A stretch of 39,948 bases of DNA, taken from Lachnospiraceae bacterium. GTDB taxonomy: Bacteria; Bacillota; Clostridia; Lachnospirales; Lachnospiraceae. The stretch covers positions 1-39,948 of the forward strand of contig JAFZOW010000036.1 of NCBI GenBank assembly GCA_017552715.1. The letters are read 5' to 3'. Shown here in pieces: positions 1 through 7,966 of this stretch (its first letter is position 1; each line of letters starts with the position of its first letter). Under the pieces are notes generated by a model. The model made no database searches. It was not told the origin of the DNA and was given only the letters and a program-made list of their open reading frames with translations. A program made the position numbers and the translations under genes.

Positions 1-576
1 CTCTTTCTGGGGGCGAACCTTCCCATCCACTACCACGACAAAGCCCTGATGCAGTTGGATCCCGGCCCCGGTATGGCAGCGGAAGACTTTCAGCAGGCGG
101 CTTTAGGCTTCCCCTCCGGGCTTCCGGATGTAGACAGCGCTGCCCTGCTGCTGCCGGCTCCCAGACTGCGGGGAAAGGGGATCTCTCTGGCCGCCCCGGA
201 TCCGGAGCTGATCAAGGCCCAGAACCGCAGGCTGATCCTGCACTGGTATAAAACGCAGGCGGAGAGGCTGCTGAAGGTCCGAAGCCGGTATTTTGCACAG
301 CGCATGGGCCTCAGTATCAGCCGCATACGCATCTCTTCCGCCCGCAGCAGCTGGGGTTCCTGCAACGCTCAGCAGGGCATCAACTACAGCTGCTTCCTGA
401 TCTGCTTATCTCCCCGGGAGATAGATTATGTAGTGGTCCACGAGCTTTCCCATATCCGTCACCGGGATCATTCCAAAGCCTTCTATGCCGAGATCGAAAA
501 AACGCTCCCGGATTACCGGGAGCGCGAAGCCGCCCTCAAAAAGGACCAGTGGGTTTTGGAGATCCTTAAGGAATAA
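1..576 (+). CDS. YgjP-like (DUF45) zinc metallopeptidase, 5' end outside window
   Basis: The reading frame is open from the first base, so the start lies upstream; 191 residues are visible. The C-terminal half carries HELSHIRHRDH, a zincin HExxH motif with a third histidine five residues further on, as in the YgjP/DUF45 (M48-like) metal-dependent hydrolase family. The conserved family block SSWGSC lies about 30 residues before it. The protein is cytosolic by appearance, with no signal peptide or membrane segment in the visible part. The family is usually about 220-250 residues, so only a short N-terminal piece is missing. It converges on the next gene across a 16-bp gap with no clear terminator. 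The physiological substrate of this family is not established. Family assignment is firm; function is inferred from the motif only. Confidence 0.85.
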   Translation, partial: LFLGANLPIHYHDKALMQLDPGPGMAAEDFQQAALGFPSGLPDVDSAALLLPAPRLRGKGISLAAPDPELIKAQNRRLILHWYKTQAERLLKVRSRYFAQRMGLSISRIRISSARSSWGSCNAQQGINYSCFLICLSPREIDYVVVHELSHIRHRDHSKAFYAEIEKTLPDYREREAALKKDQWVLEILKE

Positions 577-592
577 GCGTAAAGATCCTGCT

Positions 593-1996
593 CTATCGTA
601 TCAGTTCTTCATACACTGCGCGGCTTTCCTCTGCTGCCGCCCCGCTGATGTAATACTCCGTACCGCTCTTTGTCACGATACGGATGCAGACCTGATCCGC
701 CGGGTTCAGAAATACTTTGCAGCCGTTCTTCCCGTCTACGGAAAAATCCCCCTTCAGCAGCGTTACCATACCCACACCGGCCACGCGGTAAAAGCTGTGC
801 TCTGTCGTATCCCCGATCCATTCCACCGTTTCCATATCCGAAAGCGGTATCACATACTCATCCCGAAGCTGGTGACAGACCAGCTTATCCCCTTCCAGGC
901 CTATGCGGATCGGTGTAGCTTCCAGCATCCCCAGCCAGATGATGGAGACCGCGATAGAAAGAACCAGGAACGCCCCGACGATCTTTCCTCCCGGATGGGC
1001 AAAATTCACGGTCCCGCCTATACCTGCATGCTTTTCCACCATTAAACGCCGGTCTTCGGGATTATAATACAGCATCCCGCCGATCCAGTATTCGTCATCA
1101 TCGGATATCAGGGAGATCTCCTTTTGGTAGCGTGCCTCGATCCGGGATGTTCCGCGCACAAAGAGCGCCATATATATCATAAGGATCAGGATATAGAGGC
1201 CGATACTGATCATCATGAGCATCTCCGAGCCCCTGAAGATAAAAAAGATATATAATACCAACAGATAAACCGTATTCAGCCACACACAGGCCACGCTCAG
1301 ATCCGCCCAGGTCTTCTTTTTCGCCCGGTTATAATTTACATTGATATCGCTGTCGGTGGAGATCACGCTGTTCTTCATATTATCCATCAGGAAGGCTATG
1401 ACGGTAAAGAGCAACCCGACCAGCCAGTAAACCCCTACCAGTACCGTTCCCAGAAACGAAGTTGCTTCCATAGCGCCATTCAGCTTTATCGCTCCCAGAT
1501 TTATTAAAAACGCAAAAATGACGATCGCCAGACCGAAAAGATCCGGTATAAGGATACTTACGATCTTCAGTGCATGCACGCTGCCCGTCATCTTCAGATC
1601 CACGTAGCTTACACCCCTGTCGGATACGATCCCCAGACGCCGCTTTACGGCCATCATATCCCTGTGTCCCAGGATAAAGGGAAGCATACTTAAGAAGATT
1701 GCCGCGAAAATGAACAGGGTCCAGACAAAGGTCACCCAGAAATAGCCGTGAAGCAGAAGAAGCAATGCCGAAATCACCGTACAACTTATAGAAATGTACA
1801 GTGCCTGCCTGCGGCTTTTCATCACGATGGCCTCCACCTCTTCCTCCGCCGGAGGTAACTTGAACTCCTTACGGTTGTTCACCCCCAGGACCAGCTTACG
1901 CTCCTTCCACTTCTTCGGATAGAGATATGCGAAAGAGATCCAGAGCACCGGAACGATACAGATGAACATGATGATCCCAAAACCAAAGCCAGTCAT
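593..1996 (-). CDS. DUF5808 multi-pass membrane protein with C-terminal PH-like domain
   Basis: 467 residues. The ATG at 1996 is chosen because a CGGAGG ribosome site (2005-2010) sits 8 bases upstream, overlapping the stop region of the gntR gene; a longer frame to 2149 would only read through gntR out of phase. About eight hydrophobic segments are visible, one at residues 5-25, a pair near 65-110, then single spans, the last near 338-358. Residues 303-332 (YWIGGMLYYNPEDRR... NFAHP) match the DUF5808 pattern, and the last 110 residues are soluble beta-rich sequence resembling a bacterial PH-like domain. Such proteins are often encoded beside YtrA-type GntR regulators, as here, with 4 bp between the two genes. 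Its biochemical role is unknown; a membrane-stress or export-linked role is inferred from context. Confidence 0.75.
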   Translation of the reverse strand: MTGFGFGIIMFICIVPVLWISFAYLYPKKWKERKLVLGVNNRKEFKLPPAEEEVEAIVMKSRRQALYISISCTVISALLLLLHGYFWVTFVWTLFIFAAIFLSMLPFILGHRDMMAVKRRLGIVSDRGVSYVDLKMTGSVHALKIVSILIPDLFGLAIVIFAFLINLGAIKLNGAMEATSFLGTVLVGVYWLVGLLFTVIAFLMDNMKNSVISTDSDINVNYNRAKKKTWADLSVACVWLNTVYLLVLYIFFIFRGSEMLMMISIGLYILILMIYMALFVRGTSRIEARYQKEISLISDDDEYWIGGMLYYNPEDRRLMVEKHAGIGGTVNFAHPGGKIVGAFLVLSIAVSIIWLGMLEATPIRIGLEGDKLVCHQLRDEYVIPLSDMETVEWIGDTTEHSFYRVAGVGMVTLLKGDFSVDGKNGCKVFLNPADQVCIRIVTKSGTEYYISGAAAEESRAVYEELIR

Positions 1997-2000
1997 TTGC

Positions 2001-2366
2001 TTATCCTCCGTAATACTCCCCGACCAGGTCCAGGAGCTCCTGCCGGGATACTCCGGAAAGTCTGGCCTCCGAAACGATGCGCTTAAGCTCTGTCTTATTG
2101 AGCTCGCTGATACCGCCGGCCTTCTCGATCTCCATACGCACCCTGGCACCGTTCTTCCGGTCGGTCATGATATAGCCCTCCATCTTCAGCTGCTGATAGG
2201 CCTTGCTCACGGTCATGGTATTGATGCCCATCTCCAGAGCCAGGGCCCGCACCGTGGGAAGCTGTTCCCCGGGGGCCAGACTTCCATCGGATATCCCCAT
2301 CACGATCTGATTGCGTATCTGCTGATAGATGGGTACATCCGACAGCTCATTGATCCGAATGATCAT
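2001..2366 (-). CDS. YtrA-subfamily GntR transcriptional regulator
   Basis: 121 residues, the short length typical of the YtrA branch of GntR repressors. An N-terminal winged helix-turn-helix spans about residues 10-75, with the GntR hallmarks GEQLPTVRALA and NTMTVSKAYQQLKMEGY. Only a small helical tail follows instead of a large ligand-binding domain. The start has a strong AGGAGGAAGG ribosome site just upstream. A consensus promoter and a perfect inverted repeat lie at 2387-2427, so autorepression is likely. YtrA-type regulators usually control adjacent ABC exporters, and the ABC genes end 27 bp upstream of this operator. Family is certain; the inducer is unknown. Confidence 0.93.
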   Translation of the reverse strand: MIIRINELSDVPIYQQIRNQIVMGISDGSLAPGEQLPTVRALALEMGINTMTVSKAYQQLKMEGYIMTDRKNGARVRMEIEKAGGISELNKTELKRIVSEARLSGVSRQELLDLVGEYYGG

Positions 2367-2386
2367 GTAACCTTCCTCCTTACGTT

Positions 2387-2427
2387 ATGATACCATAGTA
2401 AACGCGATTTTCAATAGCGTTTACTAT
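2387..2427 (-). promoter_or_regulatory. gntR promoter inside a perfect 11-bp inverted-repeat operator
   Basis: On the minus strand TTGAAA (2414-2409), 16 bp, then TATCAT (2392-2387) form a sigma-A type promoter. The inverted repeat ATAGTAAACGC (2395-2405) / GCGTTTACTAT (2417-2427), separated by 11 bp, places one arm between the -35 and -10 boxes and the other just upstream of -35. This position suits a repressor, most simply the GntR protein encoded directly downstream. Confidence 0.85.
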
Positions 2428-2453
2428 AACGCTCCGCGAGGATGCGCACAAAT

Positions 2454-4061
2454 TCAAAGCCCTGCATTCTTCTGTGCCAGGATCATCACCCGGCGGTAAC
2501 TCAGGAGTGCCAGAATCGCCACGATCAGGATGAAGCACAATGCCAGAAGCGTATGATCCACAGCCATCCCCAGGAAGACCGAGCCCACTACCAGCCCCAT
2601 ACACACAAACATATTGGGAAACATATAGATCATCACAGCCGTCCCCTGTTTGATCACCTCCACCTCGTTTTCCCAGTCCAGGCGCATGTGCCGCATGCCG
2701 CATACACAGCCCCAGGCCGTAGAGAATGCAAGGAGGCAGAAGCCCAGGACCAGATACAGGATCGTATCGATCAGGGAAACCTGTGCGGAAATGCAGACAC
2801 AGATGGTGGAAAAAAACATAAAAGGCACTGTAAGATACATGTTATAGAGCATCTTTCCCTGATACAGAGTCTTTTTTTCTACAGGAAGGCTCTGCACGAT
2901 CCAGTAGTTCTTTCCCTCCAGGGACGGCGAGCAGGCGCAGGTGCTCATCATACCCAGAAAGAAGTATACGATAAAAGGGATGGCCGGACGCAGGATCGCC
3001 GGATCCATCGGTGCATTCGAGGTCACGGTACTGACGATACGATCAAAACCGAAGATCAGCACGCAGATCCCAAACAGCGCAGCCAGGATCTCCCCCATCC
3101 CCACATTGGTCAGATAGACCGTGGAACCGGTCATCCTCTTGAATTCCTTAAAAGCGATGGCATTGACCACGGAGTTTTTTTTCTGGCTCGTCAGTCTGAA
3201 ATCCTTTGACGCCTCGTGGCTTTTCAGCGCCGAATTGATCTTCCTGTAATTTGCCCCGACGATGGCAAATACCACGCCGAACAGAAAGATACTGATCCCC
3301 ACCAGGAGCAGGATATCCGAAAGGGCGAATTTCGTTACCGCATTTGCAAACCAAAGCGCCGGAGGAAAATACCGTGCTGTCTCTTCCGCCATTTCGGAAG
3401 CCTGCTTAAGGACCTCCTCCACCTTTCCGTTCCTCATTACCGACTCGATCACAAAACGGGATCCGAAAGCTGCGAGGATCAGGATAAAGGTCAGCACCGT
3501 CTGCACCAGGTTTTTCTTCTTAAAACCCGAACCGATCTTCGCGATGAGAAAGCCCAGAAAGGATGCCAGCAGCATGGGGATCAGAGGCAGGAACAGGGAC
3601 AGCAGGATCCAGAGGGGATATACCGCTATGGCCGCTTTTGCGTAGACCCCGTATCCGATGAGCATGGCCAGTGAAACGCTTAAGTACCAGGGCAGGCTCT
3701 TCACATACATATACAGGAAGCGGCAGGCCGCCACCGTCGGGACCGAAAAGGGCAGGGCCATCAGCATGTCGTATTCCTTAAACGCAAAGAGATAGCCGTT
3801 GCTCTTGAGAAAAGTGAAAAAGAAAGCAAGGATCGATACCGTAAGCGCACAGAGTATGGGGACGATATCAATGATACCCATCTTCCCGTATCCGATACAG
3901 TTGGCCACGCAATAAGCCATCAGCATCAGATACAGGATCAGCATACCCACAGCATTTCCCACGACCCGGCTTTTCTTTTTCGGGTCCGTGCTGTGCCGGT
4001 ATATATTTGACTGGCTCGTAGAAAGGAGCAGGTTTTTCAGAAGAAGTATGCTCTTATTCAT
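2454..4061 (-). CDS. ABC-2 type transporter permease subunit
   Basis: 535 residues with about a dozen hydrophobic segments arranged in two halves: a cluster near residues 35-180, a charged cytoplasmic stretch around 255-300 (ANYRKINSALKSHEASKDF), then further spans to the C terminus. The ATG at 4061 overlaps the stop of the ATPase gene by 8 bp, so the two are translationally coupled and should form one exporter complex. Length and layout fit large ABC-2 permeases that act as homodimers in Firmicutes. No substrate signature can be read. The gene ends 27 bp before the gntR operator, so ABC and gntR genes could share a transcript or be separately initiated. Confidence 0.85.
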   Translation of the reverse strand: MNKSILLLKNLLLSTSQSNIYRHSTDPKKKSRVVGNAVGMLILYLMLMAYCVANCIGYGKMGIIDIVPILCALTVSILAFFFTFLKSNGYLFAFKEYDMLMALPFSVPTVAACRFLYMYVKSLPWYLSVSLAMLIGYGVYAKAAIAVYPLWILLSLFLPLIPMLLASFLGFLIAKIGSGFKKKNLVQTVLTFILILAAFGSRFVIESVMRNGKVEEVLKQASEMAEETARYFPPALWFANAVTKFALSDILLLVGISIFLFGVVFAIVGANYRKINSALKSHEASKDFRLTSQKKNSVVNAIAFKEFKRMTGSTVYLTNVGMGEILAALFGICVLIFGFDRIVSTVTSNAPMDPAILRPAIPFIVYFFLGMMSTCACSPSLEGKNYWIVQSLPVEKKTLYQGKMLYNMYLTVPFMFFSTICVCISAQVSLIDTILYLVLGFCLLAFSTAWGCVCGMRHMRLDWENEVEVIKQGTAVMIYMFPNMFVCMGLVVGSVFLGMAVDHTLLALCFILIVAILALLSYRRVMILAQKNAGL

Positions 4062-4779
4062 TTTCCACCTCCAGGAATGCTTCCTCCAGGGAATGACCTT
4101 CCGTCATATCCTCCATGGTGCCGCTGGCGATGATCCTTCCTTTTTTGATGATGGCCACCTTATTGCAGAGCTTTTCCGCCACATCCAGCACATGGGTGGA
4201 AAAGAAGATGGCGGTTCCTTTGGCGCACATCTCATGCATGATCTCTTTTAGTGTAAAAGTTGCTTTCGGATCAAGACCCACGAAGGGCTCGTCCAGCACC
4301 AGCAGCTTCGGTTCATGGATCAGGGCCGAGATGATGGCCAGCTTCTGCTTCATACCGTGGGAATAGGAACCGATGAGATCCCCCAGGGAATCGGTGATCT
4401 CAAAGCTCCCGGCATATTTTGCGATCCTCTCTTCCCGCTCCTTTGCCCCGATATCAAATACATCCGCGATAAAATTCAGATACTGTATCCCGGTGAGGTT
4501 TTCGTACAGATCCGGATTATCCGGGATATAGGCTGTGATCTTCTTGCATTCCATGGGCTCGCTCTTTACGGAATGGCCGTCGATCAGGATCTCGCCTTCC
4601 GTGAAGTCCAGCACTCCCACCACCGCACGGATCGTGGTGGATTTTCCGGCTCCGTTATGACCGATGAAACCGTAGATATCCCCTGCCTCCACCGTAAGGC
4701 TCACATCGTCCGCCGCCTTCTTCCCGGCGCCGTATACCTTGGTGTAATTCCTGATCTCCAGTACCTTTTTTTCTGCCAT
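4054..4779 (-). CDS. ABC transporter ATP-binding protein
   Basis: 241 residues. The ATG at 4779 is preferred because AAAGGAG lies just upstream; an in-frame ATG at 4812 has a poor ribosome site. Motifs in order: Walker A GHNGAGKS (40-47), Q-loop region near 83-88, signature SYSHGMKQK (138-146, a variant of LSGGQ common in the EcsA/CcmA-like export group), Walker B LLVLDEP (159-165), D-loop GLDP and H-loop STH (His196). It energises the permease encoded by the overlapping next gene. Upstream is the YhfC-type membrane protein, 99 bp away, with a weak GC hairpin but no terminator between them. Export rather than import is inferred from the ATPase subgroup and the lack of a binding protein. Confidence 0.93.
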   Translation of the reverse strand: MAEKKVLEIRNYTKVYGAGKKAADDVSLTVEAGDIYGFIGHNGAGKSTTIRAVVGVLDFTEGEILIDGHSVKSEPMECKKITAYIPDNPDLYENLTGIQYLNFIADVFDIGAKEREERIAKYAGSFEITDSLGDLIGSYSHGMKQKLAIISALIHEPKLLVLDEPFVGLDPKATFTLKEIMHEMCAKGTAIFFSTHVLDVAEKLCNKVAIIKKGRIIASGTMEDMTEGHSLEEAFLEVENE

Positions 4780-4878
4780 GGTTTTCTCCTTTACTGCGTT
4801 CTGAACGCTCATTATTCCTATATCTCAAATGCATTTCCGGAGCCGGGAACAAAGCTCCCGTCCTCAGCCTGCTTCCTG

Positions 4879-5751
4879 TTACGCTTCAGCCGGTGAAGGC
4901 TTTTCCCCCGCTCTCCGGTCTTCATCCTTCTTATACAGCAGGAGATACGCTCCGAAGAAGGTAAGGCTGCCGCTGATCATCACGAACACTTCCAGCATCC
5001 AGGGCGATATAACAATGATGCCAAAATACGAAAGAGCAGCCATACCGTCCATAAGTGTGTGCAGCACGATGGCCAGCGGATAGAGCCAGAACTTCTTTTT
5101 ATCCTTGCAGGCATAGAATACCAGGATGGAACCCCCGATATGGAACATGACCGCAAAGATGCGTTCCACAATATTGAGTGCCAGATCCCCGAAGGAAAAG
5201 GCCGCCAGCTGCTCTGCCACTGCGTAAACCTGATCCACCTGTGCGGGAGCTGATACCTTCACCTGCTCCAGAATAGTACCGAAGCTTCCGCTGTTGATCA
5301 TAAGCGCATAAGACAGATAAGTAACATAGGTGACCCCCATCAGGAGCATCACTTCAAAGCCGCCATGTCCGATACCGTGCGAAATGGAGGTCTCACGGTT
5401 TTTCTTATTTCGGAGCAGGGTCTTATAGGCCACAAGACGCCCCGTCTCTTCAAATACCCCGGGAAACAGGGCTGTCAATAATACCAGCAGCAGCGGTCTT
5501 GCATTGATGAACTGTGCAGCAGCATGATCCGGAAGACCCATGGTCGAAGGAAAGATCAGCGCGTTCTGTATGGGCTTCTCCAGGATCAGGGCAAACAGCA
5601 GGAACGTTCCTGCACCTGCCAGGATCGTGGTAATGGGTTCCTTCTTCTTTAGCTTCCAGATAATGGCGATCAGCAGAGGAACGCCGAACATGATGATGCT
5701 ACCAAGGACCAGCAGCAGCATCTGTGTGCTTCCTACCTTTGCAAATTCCAT
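4879..5751 (-). CDS. YhfC-family intramembrane metalloprotease (CAAX-protease related)
   Basis: 290 residues with about eight transmembrane segments. Conserved polar motifs within membrane spans are EETGR (101-105), HGIGHGGFE (125-133), and a late HTLMDG near residue 240. Together these are the expected metal ligands of YhfC/PrsW/CAAX-like intramembrane proteases. The start at 5751 has AAGGAGGTAAGAG upstream. The gene leads an apparent operon with the ABC ATPase and permease. A strong promoter lies at 5821-5849, and an unusual run of four 9-bp repeats occupies the leader between promoter and start. The C-terminal tail is charged and cytoplasmic in appearance. Protease activity is inferred from family motifs; the substrate is unknown. 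Confidence 0.85.
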   Translation of the reverse strand: MEFAKVGSTQMLLLVLGSIIMFGVPLLIAIIWKLKKKEPITTILAGAGTFLLFALILEKPIQNALIFPSTMGLPDHAAAQFINARPLLLVLLTALFPGVFEETGRLVAYKTLLRNKKNRETSISHGIGHGGFEVMLLMGVTYVTYLSYALMINSGSFGTILEQVKVSAPAQVDQVYAVAEQLAAFSFGDLALNIVERIFAVMFHIGGSILVFYACKDKKKFWLYPLAIVLHTLMDGMAALSYFGIIVISPWMLEVFVMISGSLTFFGAYLLLYKKDEDRRAGEKPSPAEA

Positions 5752-5771
5752 ATCTCTTACCTCCTTCTGTA

Positions 5772-5807
5772 TGTATAGCGTGTATAGTTTGTATTCTTTG
5801 TATTGGT
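5772..5807. repeat. Four tandem 9-bp repeats (TGTATWNNN) in the yhfC leader
   Basis: Reading the plus strand, the units are TGTATAGCG, TGTATAGTT, TGTATTCTT and TGTATTGGT, starting at 5772, 5781, 5790 and 5799. All four keep TGTAT in exact 9-bp register, and a further TGTATG starts at 5768. The array sits about 7-42 bases downstream of the predicted transcription start, between promoter and ribosome site, so it could be a protein-binding array or an RNA-binding leader. Confidence 0.8.
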
Positions 5808-5820
5808 TATCTTAATACAT

Positions 5821-5849
5821 AAAATACACTAAATTTCAGAGTCTGTCAA
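5821..5849 (-). promoter_or_regulatory. Promoter of yhfC-ABC operon
   Basis: Minus strand TTGACA (5849-5844), 17 bp spacer, TATTTT (5826-5821). Perfect -35 and good spacing, in AT-rich DNA, oriented toward the yhfC start at 5751. Confidence 0.8.
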
Positions 5850-5919
5850 TATGTTTTTCATTTTCAGGAAATAATACAGAAATCAGGTGGCTATGATGTC
5901 CCGGATCGTGGGTGCTGTG

Positions 5920-5970
5920 GCAGGAGCAGAACGGGCGACCACGTCAGACCCCGTCCGCTTCTGCCCCTGC
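5920..5970. other. Long inverted repeat in the 5850-6039 intergenic region
   Basis: GCAGGAGCAGAA (5920-5931) pairs with TTCTGCCCCTGC (5959-5970); the only non-Watson-Crick pair becomes a G-U wobble in a minus-strand transcript, so the hairpin folds better on that strand. A second short stem CGGG/CCCG can form inside. It lies between the terminator of the 6040 gene and the yhfC promoter and is not explained by either. No coding sequence is convincing here. Confidence 0.55.
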
Positions 5971-5981
5971 AACTGTTTACG

Positions 5982-6007
5982 AAAAAACCCGGGGGAAGAT
6001 CCCCTGG
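5982..6007 (-). terminator. Rho-independent terminator of the 6040-6864 gene
   Basis: On the minus strand a GC-rich stem with CCAGGGG pairing to CCCCCGG around a 5-base loop is followed by six T (plus-strand A run 5982-5987). It lies about 35 bp after the stop codon. Confidence 0.8.
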
Positions 6008-6039
6008 TTTACTCATGTTCCTCAATTTTCAAAATCACT

Positions 6040-6864
6040 CTACCAGCTGAAGTCAGGCTGATAATGATTGTACTCGAAGATGTTCTCCGGCTGCGTAGCC
6101 GTGATATAATCCTTAAGCTTCTTCAGATCGTTATACTCATCCTCACGGACCAGTCCGAAATACTCTCTGCCCTTGATGTTGTAATGAAGCACAAAGGCAT
6201 GCTTTCTGTCGGAAGGGTCTACGGGATCCTTGCAGGCATTCCCCCAGAAGAGGGTTTCGTAGGCTTCGAATTCCTCATCGGTCCTGTCGTTGTATTTTTC
6301 TTCATAGACATCCGGCTCCATCCATCCGCCCAGATCTCCCAGGAAACAGCCCTGACGGTTATGCTGGATCACACAGACACAGCCCTTTAATACCCTGCCG
6401 CTGGGATCGGCGATCTTGGCATAATATCTGGCTCCCGTGGAATCATCCGAGCCGTTGGCATTCACAAGATCCAGGATCAGGACCTCAGCCACGCCTACTC
6501 TTCCGCCCTCAAGCTCATCCACAAATGCGTTCCAGTCTCCGGCAAAGAGGCCGAATTTCGCCTTCAGTCCCTGGGCCTTGGCTGCAGGAACCGGTGCAAA
6601 AGCAAGGGAACGGATCTCCGGTCTGCCCTCATCCTCTTCTCTCCAGGCCTTGCGGTTCTGATCCTCAAATAACTCCTTCTCCGAAGGCTTTCTCCACCAG
6701 GTGCCCAGCGGATCCAGATCGAATTCGATCCTGTTCTTCAGGCGCTCCATATCCGAGGATACCATAGCCTGGATGAATTCACCCAGAGAGCTTTCTCCGA
6801 TCTCCGCCACGTCTCCGTGTGCATCCGCAAATTCGTCCGCATTCCTGTAATTGACTCCGTCCAT
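6040..6864 (-). CDS. Unrecognised soluble protein
   Basis: 274 residues, acidic, no signal peptide or membrane segment, and no motif I recognise. The N-terminal third is polar and helical. The central part (about 95-160) reads as alternating beta strands (VAEVLILDLVN, ARYYAKIADP, KGCVCVIQHN). The C-terminal part is rich in aromatic and acidic residues and ends in HYQPDFSW. The ATG at 6864 has AAAGGAG about 10 bases upstream. It has its own promoter (6952-6979) and terminator (5982-6007), so it is a single-gene unit. Codon use resembles the neighbours. Expression and existence as a real gene are well supported; function is not. Confidence 0.8.
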   Translation of the reverse strand: MDGVNYRNADEFADAHGDVAEIGESSLGEFIQAMVSSDMERLKNRIEFDLDPLGTWWRKPSEKELFEDQNRKAWREEDEGRPEIRSLAFAPVPAAKAQGLKAKFGLFAGDWNAFVDELEGGRVGVAEVLILDLVNANGSDDSTGARYYAKIADPSGRVLKGCVCVIQHNRQGCFLGDLGGWMEPDVYEEKYNDRTDEEFEAYETLFWGNACKDPVDPSDRKHAFVLHYNIKGREYFGLVREDEYNDLKKLKDYITATQPENIFEYNHYQPDFSW

Positions 6865-6951
6865 AACCCCCTTCTCCTTTCGTTTATATGTAAATGTTCA
6901 TTATGGTTCTGCTTTAAAGCACGGCAGATCCGCGATCCGGCGCCATTACGC

Positions 6952-6979
6952 ATTATAGCACGGATTTCCGTCGTTTCAT
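6952..6979 (-). promoter_or_regulatory. Promoter of the 6040-6864 gene
   Basis: Minus strand ATGAAA (6979-6974), 16 bp, TATAAT (6957-6952): perfect -10 and four of six -35 bases, about 85 bp before the start codon. Confidence 0.65.
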
Positions 6980-7004
6980 AGTTATTGCGGGCAATACAGC
7001 AGTT

Positions 7005-7589
7005 TTATGCTTCCGCCCCCTCTTTCAGAAAGGCTCTTACCCTTTCCATGATCCCGGACAGATTCTCCAGATCCTTCGTCGTATCGCCGGTCTCCAGCGA
7101 ATGGTTCCCCCCGCGGATCCTGTGCATTTCGATGTTCATTTTTCCGCAGATCTCTTCAACGGCAGGATAATCCGCCAGCGGATCCGCATCCCCGCAGAAG
7201 GCGATCCCTCCGGATACGACAAAGCTGCCGAAAGGAACCACGGGTGAGAAGTAGATCTGTTTCACCTTCAGCTGCTTCTCCGAAGCATAGCAGTTTGCCG
7301 CCACCGTTCCTATGCTCTTGGAGATGAAAAGAAGCTCATCCGCCGCCCCGGGCTCCTGTTCCTCAAGCACCGCCCGCACCTCTTCCATGGCCTGCGCGAA
7401 CAGTTCCTTCATCCTTTGAGGATCCGTCAGATCCTTCTTTTCCCAGCGGAGCTTTGAAAAATCCAGATATAGCGGCTGATAGCCTTCTTCCTCTGCGATC
7501 CGCATATTGTAATACAGCAGAGGCCTATCCTTATGATATCCCACCCCGGGGAACAGTACCGCTATCTTTCCCATCTTCTTCTCCTTCAC
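7005..7589 (-). CDS. Small alpha/beta hydrolase, dienelactone-hydrolase/BAAT-like
   Basis: 194 residues if the GTG at 7589 is used; an in-frame ATG at 7574 gives 189. Both have GGAG only three bases upstream, so the start is not settled. The order of elements fits an alpha/beta hydrolase: an oxyanion strand IAVLFPGVGYHKDRP near residues 8-22, a nucleophile elbow ISKSIGT near 89-95 (Ser in SKSIG), an acid candidate in FCGDADPLAD, and the catalytic His in RGGNHSLE. It lacks a lid domain and any signal peptide, so it is a small cytosolic esterase or thioesterase-like enzyme. It is last in a GH3-SCP2-hydrolase run with 9 bp to the previous gene. Substrate unknown. Confidence 0.8.
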   Translation of the reverse strand: MKEKKMGKIAVLFPGVGYHKDRPLLYYNMRIAEEEGYQPLYLDFSKLRWEKKDLTDPQRMKELFAQAMEEVRAVLEEQEPGAADELLFISKSIGTVAANCYASEKQLKVKQIYFSPVVPFGSFVVSGGIAFCGDADPLADYPAVEEICGKMNIEMHRIRGGNHSLETGDTTKDLENLSGIMERVRAFLKEGAEA

Positions 7590-7598
7590 TTTCTCCGC

Positions 7599-7919
7599 TC
7601 ATTTCAGCAGCTTTGAAAACTCCAGTGCTTTCCCCAGATCGCCGTCTACCTTCAGTTTCCCTACGGTAAAGGCCGGGATCGGATCCAGCTTGCCGTCCAA
7701 CAGCTTATTGAAATCCGTCATGCTCATGGTGATGGCGCAGTTCCGGTCATAGTATTCGTAAGGTTCGACCGAGATCCTGTGGTCCTTCACCTCCACATAG
7801 AACACTCCGCTCTCTTTCCCGGTGATGTTGATCTGAACGGCCAGGAAATCCGTTGCGGATACATCCGTTTTCTCCGCGATAGCACGTACTTTTGCCAGAA
7901 GCTCATCAAATTTCATCAT
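7599..7919 (-). CDS. SCP2-like sterol-transfer family protein
   Basis: 106 residues starting at the first of two adjacent ATG codons (7919, 7916), behind a good AAAGGAG. A longer frame to 7970 overlaps the GH3 stop and has no ribosome site. The sequence follows the SCP2 pattern: an N-terminal helix, strands FLAVQINITG and GVFYVEVKD, the central CAITMSMTDFNKLLDGKLDPIPA segment split by a turn, and the terminal VDGDLGKALEFSKLL. SCP2 proteins bind lipids or acyl chains in a hydrophobic cavity; in bacteria the single-domain forms have no fixed role. It lies 47 bp after GH3 and 9 bp before the hydrolase, which hints at a shared role with that enzyme on an acylated substrate (inference). Confidence 0.82.
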   Translation of the reverse strand: MMKFDELLAKVRAIAEKTDVSATDFLAVQINITGKESGVFYVEVKDHRISVEPYEYYDRNCAITMSMTDFNKLLDGKLDPIPAFTVGKLKVDGDLGKALEFSKLLK

Positions 7920-7966
7920 CCCATCTCCTTTCACACATGTAGTCTCTGCAGTTTTTTGATAAATGA

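Noticed and set aside
1997-2149. N-terminal extension of the DUF5808 protein
   Set aside because: It is out-of-frame translation of gntR; a ribosome site supports ATG 1996.
6980-7004. Short ATTGC/GCAAT inverted repeat after the hydrolase gene as a terminator
   Set aside because: Only two bases separate the arms and no T run follows.
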